Shown here: piece after piece, positions 1 through 11,800 of the stretch
Position numbering within the stretch: position 1 is the first letter of the stretch
Layout of the letters: every line of letters begins with the position of its first letter
From: Mytilisepta virgata
Lineage: Eukaryota; Mollusca; Bivalvia; Mytilida; Mytilidae
Assembly (NCBI GenBank): GCA_028015205.1
Contig: CM051512.1
Coordinates: 26,629,139 to 26,693,138, forward strand
Length of the DNA stretch: 64,000 nt
Reading direction: 5' to 3'
Notes under the pieces: model-generated
The model's database searches: none
Seen by the model: only the letters and a program-made list of their open reading frames with translations
Told to the model about the DNA's origin: nothing
Made by a program: the position numbers and the translations under genes

Positions 1-55
1 TTTTGTACTATAATCAGCTAATCACTTACATGGAATATGTTCGGAAACAAATATT

Positions 56-69
56 ATGGTCCTATACAG
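56..69 (+). other. PTDSS1: Possible short alternative first coding exon end of PTDSS1
   Basis: An ATG at 56 is followed by four codons and two bases, then a good donor (CAG|GTAATT) at 69/70. The phase matches the exon at 2851, and joining would give MVLYR followed by NDSAQEG. The upstream sequence does not resemble the PTDSS1 N-terminal helix, so this would be a 5'-truncated isoform or chance. Confidence 0.15.
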
Positions 70-500
70 GTAATTTTTCTTTACTTGATTTATATTTAAT
101 TAATTTTTGGTTAATTTTTAATTATGTTTTTTTCCTTAACTGATACCTAAAAATATGATTGAAGTTTATTTTTTTTTTCAGATTTATTAGTACATGTAGC
201 AATATAAGAAATTATAAGAAAATTAATAATATGTATTTTGAAAACAACACATCATCAGTAGTAATATATTATGTCTGACAGTTTACCCTTTCAGATAGAA
301 ATAAATGATATTGGCACAAAAGCCAAATGAAATACAAACTTACTGTAATTTTGGAAATTTATGCAATGTTTGCAAAAAAATATGACAAGGTGATGATTGA
401 AATAATTAGAAATAGCATTTTAATTTAAGCTACTGTCATAAAATTACAATATGTACAATAGAACAGTTAGATTATGTTGCACTTTAGTCTAAAGATGATT

Positions 501-782
501 TTAAGGGGTACCCAACACTTTCACTAAAATAAATTTGGCTCGTTTTAATTTTCATAAAATTTTGACAAAATATTTACTTTGACCTGTTAACAAAAATATA
601 AAAATTTCAAGAAACTGTAACCAGACAATTTACGGGAATAATTTCATTGGATATATAGCAGTTTGACAAACAATAATTTTGATAATTGAGAAGCTTGATT
701 TCTCTTTACTAATAGTATGTGATTAAAACATTCAGCTGATTTTTAAAGAGTTAACGCCCTTAGGTGTTCTGTACCCCCTTAA
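501..782 (+). mobile_element. TTAA-flanked MITE, copy 1
   Basis: Begins TTAAGGGGTACCCAACAC and ends GTACCCCCTTAA. The ends are inverted repeats of about 12 bp including TTAA, the target of piggyBac-type transposons. No coding capacity. A second copy lies inverted at 6356-6636. Confidence 0.7.
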
Positions 783-1046
783 GTAATAGATGAACTCAAA
801 AATTTATGAATTAAAGTATTATAATTGAATTATTAATATATTGTAAAAGTCGAGTGATTTCAAAGTTTTTTTTTCAGATCGTTCCACTGAATTATAATAT
901 TGTTGATAATGATTTCAGAAAATATGCTATTCTATAATTGTTTCTATTGCTAATTCATTTATATTTCCTAATTGATCCTACAGGCTGGTAGTGTCAGTAT
1001 CGCTGACTTGTACTGAAAATGAAGTTATTGGGTAAATTTTTTTTGG

Positions 1047-1280
1047 TCTCATATCATATACTAAATTTTCTTTTCTACTATGAAGCCATTAAAAGGAATC
1101 CCGACGTTTTAGAGGTGAAAACATTTGTGGGAATTAAAGTATGAGAATTGACAGTAATTTTGTTTTCAGTCTATTCGAAATAACCTCATTGCACATGGTG
1201 CACACTTTCAAATAACCCGCTACGCAGGTTATTGAGTGTGCATCACGTGATTGAGGTTATTTCTTCATACACTGAAAAGT
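1047..1280 (+). repeat. Foldback repeat with CACGTG loop arm, copy 1
   Basis: A ~230-bp unit whose 3' half (1167-1279) is an inverted repeat: GAAATAACCTCATTGCAC pairs with GTGATTGAGGTTATTTC. The inner arms carry GTGCACAC/GTGTGCATCACGTG. A second copy in the same orientation is at 2372-2590. Confidence 0.65.
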
Positions 1281-1457
1281 GTATCAGTTAAGTGAATGAA
1301 ATACTTATAATGGAAATAATGAAACCACACAACTTATTACAAGGTATTTTCTAAAAATTTCACCACAACAAAGTTGGTACATATTACCGATTAAAAAGAT
1401 TAATGGCAATTAGTTTTCAGATAATGACTTTATCAGGTTTGTCATTTAACTAATAGG

Positions 1458-1717
1458 GGCCGCGGTGGCCGAGTGGTAGGTAGTTCATCATGACTACTAA
1501 TGATCACTAGCCTGTCAACGCTGAGGTTGTGAGTTCGAATCTCACCTGTGGCGGGGTGTGTTCGACTCCGATCTTAATTGACAAGGATTGCCAATTTTCC
1601 TACCGAAGGTCGGTGGTTCTCTCCAGGTACTCCGGCTTCCTCCACCAATAAAAACTGGCCGCCGCGAAATAGCCAAATGTGCTGAAAACGATGTAAAACC
1701 CCAACTAAACAAACAAA
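1458..1717 (+). mobile_element. tRNA-derived SINE, full length, with 15-bp target-site duplication
   Basis: The 5' part resembles a type II (Leu/Ser-like) tRNA with A box TGGCCGAGTGG and B box GAGTTCGAATC. A central core follows (GGTGGTTCTCTCCAGGTACT, then CGGCTTCCTCCACCA), of the kind conserved in molluscan SINEs. The A-rich 3' end is CCCCAACTAAACAAACAAAC. It is flanked by identical CATTTAACTAATAGG at 1443-1457 and 1718-1732. Two bases are missing after GAGTGG compared with the copies at 27449 and 39668. Confidence 0.9.
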
Positions 1718-2371
1718 CATTTAACTAATAGGCTCGTCCAATGAAACAAACTGGACAAAGTAAAATTGCTATTATTCTACATTTTAAAATACATATACTG
1801 AAATCTAATATTCTAAAGAACATTTATGGAATTTCGAAAAATGCTTAATGAAGCATTTTTGGATGTACCGGTAAGTCATCATCAGTTTTAGGTACAGATA
1901 GATAATATTGAGAGAAAAAAATCAAATTTGCATTTTTTGCATGCATCTACAAAAAATTGTTCAAAGATTCATCATCTGAAACAAAATTTGTTAAAAAAAA
2001 ATATGATTAAAAACAGGAGACAATCACTAATAAATACAAAGTCCTGGCTTGTGACAGCACAACCAGAAAGAGGCCACTGGTTAAATTGGTTTATCAAATC
2101 TCACTTCCATGCATATTTATTTCAAATTCTGTCGGATTTACCTCCCCTTGGTTGTTCCAAAGAAAAAGTAGAAGAAATTTCAAATGAATACCCTCAAAAT
2201 GATTTAACGATGAGTAACTGATTGATATTATTCATGATGCCACTAAAGTTTCTGGCACGGAACATTTATTTGTTGTTGTCTTTATGTCATTTTATTCGTC
2301 TTTCATCATTTAGTTATCACTAGATAATTTAATATTGGATATAACATGTCATTTGATTGGTCAATTTTTTT

Positions 2372-2590
2372 TCTTCTATCATATCATAGATTAAATTTTC
2401 GTTTTCACTATGTCGTCATTAAAGGGAATCCCATCTGTTGGAATTAAATTTTAAGGATTGACTGTAATTTTGTTTTCAGTCTATTTGAAATAACCTTAAT
2501 GCACATGGTGCACACTTCCAAATAACCCGCTACGCTGGTTATTTAGTGTGCACCACGTGATTGAGGTTATTTCTTCATAGACTGAAAAAA
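2372..2590 (+). repeat. Foldback repeat with CACGTG loop arm, copy 2
   Basis: Same orientation and layout as 1047-1280, including the flanking TCATATCATA...TAAATTTTC block and the inverted arms around AAATAACCCGCTACGC. It carries GTGCACCACGTG. It ends 260 bp before the first recognised PTDSS1 exon. Confidence 0.65.
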
Positions 2591-2850
2591 AGTTATGATC
2601 AATCCTTAGATAATGCCTTTATGTTTATAATTTCAAATGTGATGGAAGCTTTCCATTCATAAAACCTTCAGATGTCAGTCCAATTATTAGAAAAAATTGA
2701 GATGAGCTACCAGTTTTGTTAGTCTAAGCCCTTTCCTTTTATGTGCATGGTGATTTGCAATAAGTAACTAATGTAAACTAAATAGAAACAACCAGAAAAA
2801 TCAAAACGAAAGGCATTTATACATTAAAGTATTGAAACATTTTTTTACAG

Positions 2851-5800
2851 AAATGATTCTGCCCAAGAAGGCAACATCTGGCATGGTTTCTGTTGTGTGG
2901 TATTCTTCTTCCTGGTCATCAGCTTGTTAGCGTTTCCTAATGGTAATTAAGATTTGTAACTGAGTAATAAATATTTTCGATAATTGCAGTGATAAAGGAT
3001 ACAATAATTTATATGCATATTATATTTAATTTTAAAGATAAATCTATTCAAATGCCATTAAAAAAATAGTTTATGTCTCAAAATGTTTAAAAATCTGTAC
3101 AAGAACTGTTACTGTAAAGATGGTTACATAGTTTATATATATTCTACTTAATTTCAAATTTCTTTATTTCCAGGTCCATTTACAAGGCCACATCCTGGAA
3201 TATGGCGGATTGTTTTTGGTTAGTACACAGGATATATTTGAAAGGATTTAAGTTTACCAGTACCTTGCTGGTTTCAAGTTAAAAGACTGCTTGAATTCCT
3301 GAATTACAATTATATCCTATCTCATTATGAAATGAAATATCCATTTATAATGCTGTTCTTGTTAGATCCCAGCTGGTACCTGCAAATTTATAAACATTTC
3401 TGCATATAGTCATATAAAAACAAAATTCTAATATGGCCCGCTTCAAACGCTTTCTGTCTACATCCATGGTAAAATACGGATATTTTGATTTCAATGTCGC
3501 AGACGTCAGAAGGGTTGTTGGCAACATCATAGTAGAGTTTCGCAAACTGGTCACAGCTTTAACGACGTCATAATATAACTTGCATTGTGTAATACCGTCT
3601 TCGTGTCTGAATACATATGTCGGGTCAATTTAAAATATAGAAACTAGAATTAGAATAGAAATAATTCACGGTGGCTTGAAAATATCTTGATTTAACCCCG
3701 GGTAGGCCCTTTATGATATGCCAATATTTTACCATAAAGGGCCTACCCATTGTAAAATCAGGATAATATGAAGCCACTGTGAAATATTCTCAATTTATTT
3801 ATTAGAGTTGCGAAGCACATTGGGTGGTTTTACAACAAAGCGAGTGACGAAGATTGCTTCTTCTTATGTATTTTTAGGAGTTGTATGTGTATGTGCTCAA
3901 GCTCAAAATGGTTAAAAGCCAAACAATAGCCCAAAATGTTTAAGAGCAAATTTAAATACCAAAATGACCAAAACAGGTAAAGCCAAAATTATCCAAAGAC
4001 AGCTATGCACGTGGAAGATACTTCCTTAGTTTCCATAAAATTTAACTATTTTGCAGTATTAAAATCGTAAAGTAGAATTTTCTGGAAACCTCAGTTCGAT
4101 TATTGGATTTTTGGCATCTTGAAAGCCTAAATGATAAAATTTTAAGGACAATTTTTGTTTGTTAATTAACCATGTAGAGTCATCCAAGAAAGCAAAAAAC
4201 TTATAATAATTACAAAACGTTATATCTTTATACCCCAAATATGATTATGAATGGGAAATTTCCAATAGAAAAATGGATAATAATAAAAACTTCGAACAAA
4301 TAACTCTAACCTAGCTTAAAATTTGTAATGATATTAGTGTAATTTGATTTTTATTGGACTTAGTGCAACTTGGGGATACTTGATTAATAAAATTTAATAG
4401 ATAGAATTATCTCCCTTTTAAATTAATAATAGGCAAAATATTTTTGTTTCTTTGGAAATCTTGATTCAACAAGATCAGGGAAATTCTACTGTATTACATA
4501 CAACTTTAATAGCTAATTGCATCTATCAGCCAAGTGATAAGATTAAGGTAGGCAAATTCTGAAAAATATGTTCCATGGACTTAGGTTTACAGACAGTCAA
4601 GGGTTGAAATAATAATTTATTTCAATCTGCATTATGTTGTAAGCTTAATTCAGTAGCTTGTCTTTCTGATTTGGCAGACAAAAAAAATAAAACCCAATGT
4701 AAATTTTGTCTCCTAAATACAGATTCTGTTATCACCATGACAAATTTAATTTGATTAAGGAAAACTGAGAAATTTTTCATGAATAAATGATCTTGTTTAT
4801 AAATTTCATTTTAATTATAAAATTATAGAATAAATTATAATGGGAGATAACTCTATGTTATAAATCTGATAATTAGATTTTCATCACATCATTTATCTCC
4901 CATAATTACTCATGTAATACGTCATATAGCAAAAATAAACAAATAAGCTTAAATGAGACAACATCCCTTAGTATTAAACAATATAAAGATGGAATTTCTG
5001 AAATTCTGTGTAAATTTATACATCTCTTGATCCGTTTGATAAATTCTGATATCACCACACGTTGATTAAATGCTTGTGAAATCTCCGGCCAAAAAGCCTT
5101 TGGAAGACCACTTGGAGTTTTACATTGTCATTAGAGAGAAAGATTCTAAAACTCTGGACGCATTAATTATAATTAAATTTTCTTTCCTTTTTTAACTGCT
5201 TGCCGCCTGGCAGTTTAAAAATTAAAATTTAATTATCTCGATTTGATAAATTTCATAATCAACTGGTCACCATTTTAGAATCTATATATATCTAATGATT
5301 GTAAGGAGATATGTAAGAAGAAGCAACAGTCTACACATTAGACATGCTCTGTATGGCCCCAAAAACCAATGATGTCAAAAATTCAGCAAAAGTAGCCACA
5401 AATTCCCCCCCCCCCCCCAAAAAAAAAAAAAAAAAATATTAAAAAAATGTATGCAGTTACTTTGTCTGGAAATTTATCTTACAAAATTTTAAATCAATTC
5501 AAGAAATAAAAGTAATATACAGTCAAACTTCTGTAGCTTGAATTTGGATCACTCGAACACCACCTATGACTCGAATTGTTTTGAAAATCCTGTAAATTTT
5601 AATTTTGTGTTTATGTTAGAAAGGCCCCCTTTCTGGAAGACCAATTTCTTGAAAAGTCGAACAAAACTTTGGTCCCCACAATGATAAAATTCAATAATAA
5701 AAGGACATGCATGTTACCTGATACTTACAGGTATTCGTCTTACAAAAACAGATTTAATAAAAAAAGAATAGCTGAAAAAGTGAAGGGTTCAATGTAATAA

Positions 5801-8800
5801 AGATATTATGATTACTGTTAAGGATGATTGCTGGTCTAATAGGAAATAAATAGGATTTGAAATAGGTGTTTTAGTTTGAGAGAACATATGAATAGTAAAC
5901 AAATATCCAAGAAAAAAATATAGGTTCATGTGCTCATTTTAGAGCTGTAAGGCCTTGAAAAATTGCAGGAAATGGGTTTTCTCTGGATTTTTCCTCATCT
6001 TTGCATTGGCAACTTCAGTCTCTCAAAAATGTATGAAAAAATAAAAAGGATTTCGTAAGATTTTGTATATATGATTGAATTATAAAAGAAAAAGTAGGGG
6101 TTCATGGGCAAAAAAAATTAATGTTTTAAGAAATGGATAAAACCCGAGGATTTCGAAAATCTGGACATTTTCTGTACTGGAACAATCTGAGGTAACTTCT
6201 GATAATTCCAACAGTTTCGATGGACCCTTGGATTTCGAGCCATCAGAGTTCTACTATACATCAATATCAGGGCCCATTTGTCCAATTTTTGATTCCATAT
6301 TTTTCATCTGCTAAGCAAAATTTCTATACATTCCTCAATTGCCGAAGTGAAACAATTAAGGTCGTACCTAACACTACAGGGAGATAACTCTGTAAAATCA
6401 GCTTAACGTTTTAATAACGTTGTGTTGTTAAGGGAATATTAAGCTTTTCAATGATCAATATTAGTGTTTGTCAAACTGCTATACAATCAGTGTAATTTTT
6501 CTGATGAATTGGTTGGTTCAAATGTTTTGAAATTTTAAAATTTTTGTCAATGGGTCAAAGTAAATACTTTGTCAAAATTTTATGAAAATTAAACGAGCCA
6601 AATTAATTTTAGTGAAAGTGTTGGGTACCACCTTAACCCTTCTGCTAATTCCCAGTCCATCCATTACAAGCAAAATAACTTTTGAACAACTGGCCCCAGG
6701 TTTTTATTATGAAGAACATATTTATGGTTAATGTCAAGGAGTTAACATCCTATCTTCAATGTGAATTGACCAAAAATATTGATTTCGCAGTCACCACATG
6801 ATCTTAAGTGTAGTGGCAGAGTGGTCTAGGTAGTTCATCATGACTACTAATGATCACTATTCTGTCAACACTGAGGTTTTGTGTTCGAATCTCACCTGTG
6901 GTGGGGTGTGTTACAAAGGTTGCCAATTTTCCTACCGAAGGTTGGTGGTTCTCTCCGGGTACACCAAGAATGACTGCAATAGAATAGAGAATGGAAACTG
7001 GGAATGTTTCAAAGAGACAACAACCTGACCAAAGAGCAGAAAACAGCTCAAGGCTACCAATGGGTCTTCAAGGCAGCGAGAAAATGCTGCACCGGGAATC
7101 AGGCTTCAGCTGGCCCCTAAACAAGTTCATTCTATATATATGTATTGGTGTTTTAGGTCTGAGTGTGCTGTATTTCCTAGTACTTATATTTATTCTGTTC
7201 CAAAATCGTCATGACGTGAGAAAAATGATAGAATGGTTGTATCCTGATCTTAAGGGTGTCAGACTTCCAGATAAGGTATGGTTACATTATTGTATGTTAA
7301 CTTTGATTTCTTAGCATAGTAGATTTTGTTCCCAAATTCCTATATAGAAATTACTTCACGATCAGAAAACATTACATTGTATTTCACATTTGCGTTCTTA
7401 TAAATTTCTGACACACTTCACTTCATCAGGAATTTAATCTCCTTTTGACAATTTAATTTTAAAAAATGATTTCTTTTCTAGTAACTTTCAAGACCTAAAT
7501 ATCATGAATTTGTTTATATTAACAACAAAATGGATAAACGGAAAGGTCAACCATGACATACCAATTAATCAACGACACCCAGGAGACAAAACGCGGGACA
7601 AAAAAATAACATAAAAGAGCACAAAACACAAACATAAAACAACAGAGTCAGGAATAGTCCAGGCACTGAACAGTGGTGGGGTTAAACCGTGTTTATAATT
7701 ACTCTAACCTCTCCCTAATCTATCTTGACACATCTGGTGTATAAAACATGCTATAAAAACCAGTACAGTATGATTACCAACAAGGTGACTTCTTGCTAGA
7801 ACTGCACAAATTGGTTGGACGGTATATAATTTAGATATCCGGGTCAGAATGTGCTTGATTTAACTGTAAAATTAGCTAAGGCTCTCTTAGCTGCTGGTCG
7901 GAGACTGTCTCTCTGTTAAAATGCTTAAATTGTTTTTGCAGGAGTATGCAATAAACTGTTCACAGATAGATCTCGGTAGAATATGGTCACATATAGACAT
8001 GTTTGCTTTAGCTCATTTCCTAGGATGGACATTGAAGGCTTTGTTAATAAGGCATTATGGTATACTGTGGACAATTAGTATATTATGGGAGTTTTCGGAG
8101 GTGAGGAATTTTTTTGTTTGTAATCAAATTTTTTAATGATTATTAATAATCATAAATGCAATTGTAAGTTTGGTATATAAATAAGGAGAATTTATATAAG
8201 TAAAAATTATTAGAAATTTCAGTTTATATTTTGTGTTATAATAAACAGTTCTGCATTTTGTTGATATAAATTGGTAAACAGTATTATGATGTGATAATGT
8301 CGTTATGATTCGAAAAATTCAAAATTGGAACACCTTTCAAATCATGTGTGTCCCTAATTTTGTTAATATATCTTTCATCAGGAAAATCTTGTGATAGATT
8401 GTGACATCTTCATGCATGCAAGTCCAGGCCATTTTTGTCACAAAAATGCTTTAGTTCATTAATTTATGACATTTAACCAGTGAAATTTACATTTATAAAT
8501 CAAGATATGATTATATTTATACTAATTATTGAATTCACAACAAAGAAATAATACCAAATGCTATTCTCAGTGTGAAATGGCAAAATATTAAATTATCTGA
8601 TATGTAGATAAAACAACTGAATCATTTGAGAATTACATTTATTTACAGATGTTTTTTTGCCATTTACTGCCAAACTTTGCCGAGTGTTGGTGGGACTCGT
8701 TAATTTTGGATGTATTTATATGTAATGGATTGGGTATATGGATGGGTATGACTATCTGTAAAAAGATGGAGATGAGAAATTATCATTGGGAAAGTATTAA

Positions 8801-11800
8801 GTAAGTGTTATGAAAAGTGTTTGGAAGATCGTGTTTCAAATATGTTTTAACAATGAGATTCTTATGGTGTTGCCATGACAAATTAAATTTGAAACAGGAA
8901 AATTCCTGAGGAATTTTATATTTTTGATAAACAAAATCATAATGGTAGATAACTCTGTTATAAAACTCATAACATGAGTTGTCTACCATGCCTGCCAAAC
9001 TGTTTGAATATTAGAAATTTTATTGTGGAGAGTTAGGATTTTGTATCTCAGTGCTAGAAACTGTTCTAAAATGAATTTTATTGTTGATTTCAGGACCTTT
9101 TGGTAATACTTTTTAGTTCACCTGGCCTACTATTGCCATCACTTGGCGTCCGTTGTGCGCGTCGTCCGGCATAAAATTTCCCTTCAAAGATCCTTTCCTC
9201 TTAAACCAATTATTGTTTCTGATTGGCTGAGTTTTTCAAAAATTTTCTCCTCTGAAATTGCTTGGCCAAATGGAACAAAACTTGACATATATTGGAAGTC
9301 CTCTATAAAATTCCTCATTTCATCATTTCATCATGATCAGACTACAAATATGGCCACCATGGGCATTTCTTGTTTCCAATTGGCTGATATAAAAAAAATC
9401 TTCTCCTCTGAAATCGCTTTGCCAAATGGAACGAAACTTGACACACAGCATCTATGGGAGCTTCTTTACAAAATTTCCTCATTTTGTCCTGATCAGGCAA
9501 CAAATAAGCCGTCATGGGTAATTCTTGTTTCTCATTGGTTGATTAAAAAATTTTTTTCTGGAACTGCTTGGCCAAATAGAACAAAACTTGACAGGAAGCA
9601 TCTTTGGGAGGTTCTTTACAAACTTTCCTCATTTTGTCCCGATTGGACTACAAATGTGGCCGTAATGGGCAGTTCTTGTTTCTGATTGTCTGATATAAAA
9701 AAATCTTCTCCTCTGAAATAGCTTGGCCAAATGGAACGAAACTTCACAGGAACCATATATGAGAGGTCCTTTATAAAGTTTCCTCATTTGGTTTCAATCA
9801 TCTACAAATATGGCCACCATGGGCAGTTATTTTTTTCTGATTTGTTGATACAAAACAATCTTTTTCTCTGAAACCGCTTGTCCAAATGGAACGAAACTTG
9901 ACAGGAAGCATCTATGGGAGGTTTTTTACAAAGTTTCATCATTTTGTTCAGATCAGGCGAAAAAACATGACCACTATGGGCAATTCTTGTTTCTGATTGG
10001 TTGATTAAAAATAGAACATAGGTGAAAAAAGGCTCATATCTCAAAAAGTAAAGCAGTACAACAAAACTGACAAGATCTTAAAATGTTTATGAGGTCAAGA
10101 TCTACTTGCTATGATATTTTCAGATGGATTGGTCAACTCATTTTTGGGTTATTGCCCCTGAATTGTTAATTTTAAGGAAATTTTGCTGTTTTAGGTTATT
10201 AACTTGAATATTATTATAGATAAAGACAAACTATAAACAGAAAAAATGTTCAGCATAACTTGAAATAAATTAAATGGTAGCTGTACATGTAAAATGGAGG
10301 GTCAAGGGTCAAGGTCATTGAAAAAGTCCATAGCAACCAATGAAAAAGTCCTAGCAACCATATATATTTGGGTTTAGGACCCTATAATTTACCTGTACAA
10401 ATCAAATAGAAAGGCGAAGAGTCAAGGTCATTGAAAAAGTCCCTAGCAACCATATGTATTTAAGATTCAGGAAACTATAATATAGCTGTTCAAGTCAATA
10501 TGGAGTCTCAAGGGTGAAGGTCATTGAAAAAATCCATAGCAACCATGGAAAAGTCCCTAGCAACCAGATATATTTGGGTTAAGGATTATATATTTTAGCT
10601 GTACAAGTTATTATTAAGGCGAAAAATGTGATGGTATACATTGAATAGCAAAAATAATCATTGATGCAAGATCTACACACAAAAAAAAACATGTGGGCGA
10701 TTAAGGCTTCTAGGAGCCTCGTTTTTTTTTTTAATTTTCTGTCAGATATTTTAGTATTTTATTATGTTATTCAGTTACTCAGTTTCAATATTCTCACTCT
10801 TTTGGGAAGCATGAGAATTTCTGAAGAAAATATTATTGTTGCTCTTAATTATTGCAGAAATTCTGAATGTTTCTGAAAAAAACTCATATCTTTAAGCCCT
10901 GCAAGAAAAATATAAAGATATACAGAAAATGAAAACAGTTTTAAGTCTCTGTTATAAACTGTGTTGCTGGTTTGTCAAAGGTCATATGTAGGGGGCTCCA
11001 CAAGATGAACAAAGAAAAAATGTTATTCTGAAATCAGTACACAGTTTTATTAATTTTTTCCTAGTACTATTCTTTTCTGTAATGTAATTTATCTAATTAA
11101 TTGTCAATTTTTTATCATCATTTATTCACTATAATAAATGTATAAATCAATCTTCGAATCTAAGTAAATTAGCATGGATGAATATTTTTATTAACTTTTA
11201 ACCTGAAAATTGTTTGTATGTTTACATTATATTGAAGAAAAATCCCAAGTTTCATAGTCTTAAAAAAACAATATTTTCTTATTTTTTCAGGGATATACAT
11301 TCTACGTCTGGAAAGATCCGAAGAGCAGTTTTACAGTTCACCCCGGCCAGGTAAAACTATGTTCACTTTGAAAGTAAGAATTTGTGTTTCTGTAAAAAAA
11401 ATACAGAAATTTTATGCAGTCATAGTTTACTATGAATATTCCATTATTTCATTAAAATTTAAGGGACTTAATTGAGAAATCTTTTCGGAAAGATTTAAGA
11501 TAATTTGAGAGTTAGATTTAGGATCAAAATTAGCCTTAGAAATGACAGATTTTCTAGATGGCTTTTGAAATAAAAGTAATCAAAAATCTGTTGGAGAAAC
11601 CCATCTCTCTTAATTTTTTATACATTTTGTATGGACATTGTTCTGTTTTCAAAATCCATTGAAGAAATAGGAAAAATTACATAATTTTTTGTCATTTGGA
11701 ACTTTAAGATGTATGTAGCAAAATTGGAAAGACAAATTTTAGAGGTCAGTAGACCAAAACATTTACTGCTGTGTAATGAATAAATACAGAGGATATCAAA

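Noticed and set aside
1458..1560. Functional tRNA gene
   Set aside because: A and B boxes are present, but the sequence cannot fold into a normal tRNA, has a SINE body and A-rich tail, and recurs at four places.
9143..9685. 180-codon open frame
   Set aside because: It is made of ~130-bp tandem units of a repeat element (same peptide pattern recurring each unit), with no recognised domain.
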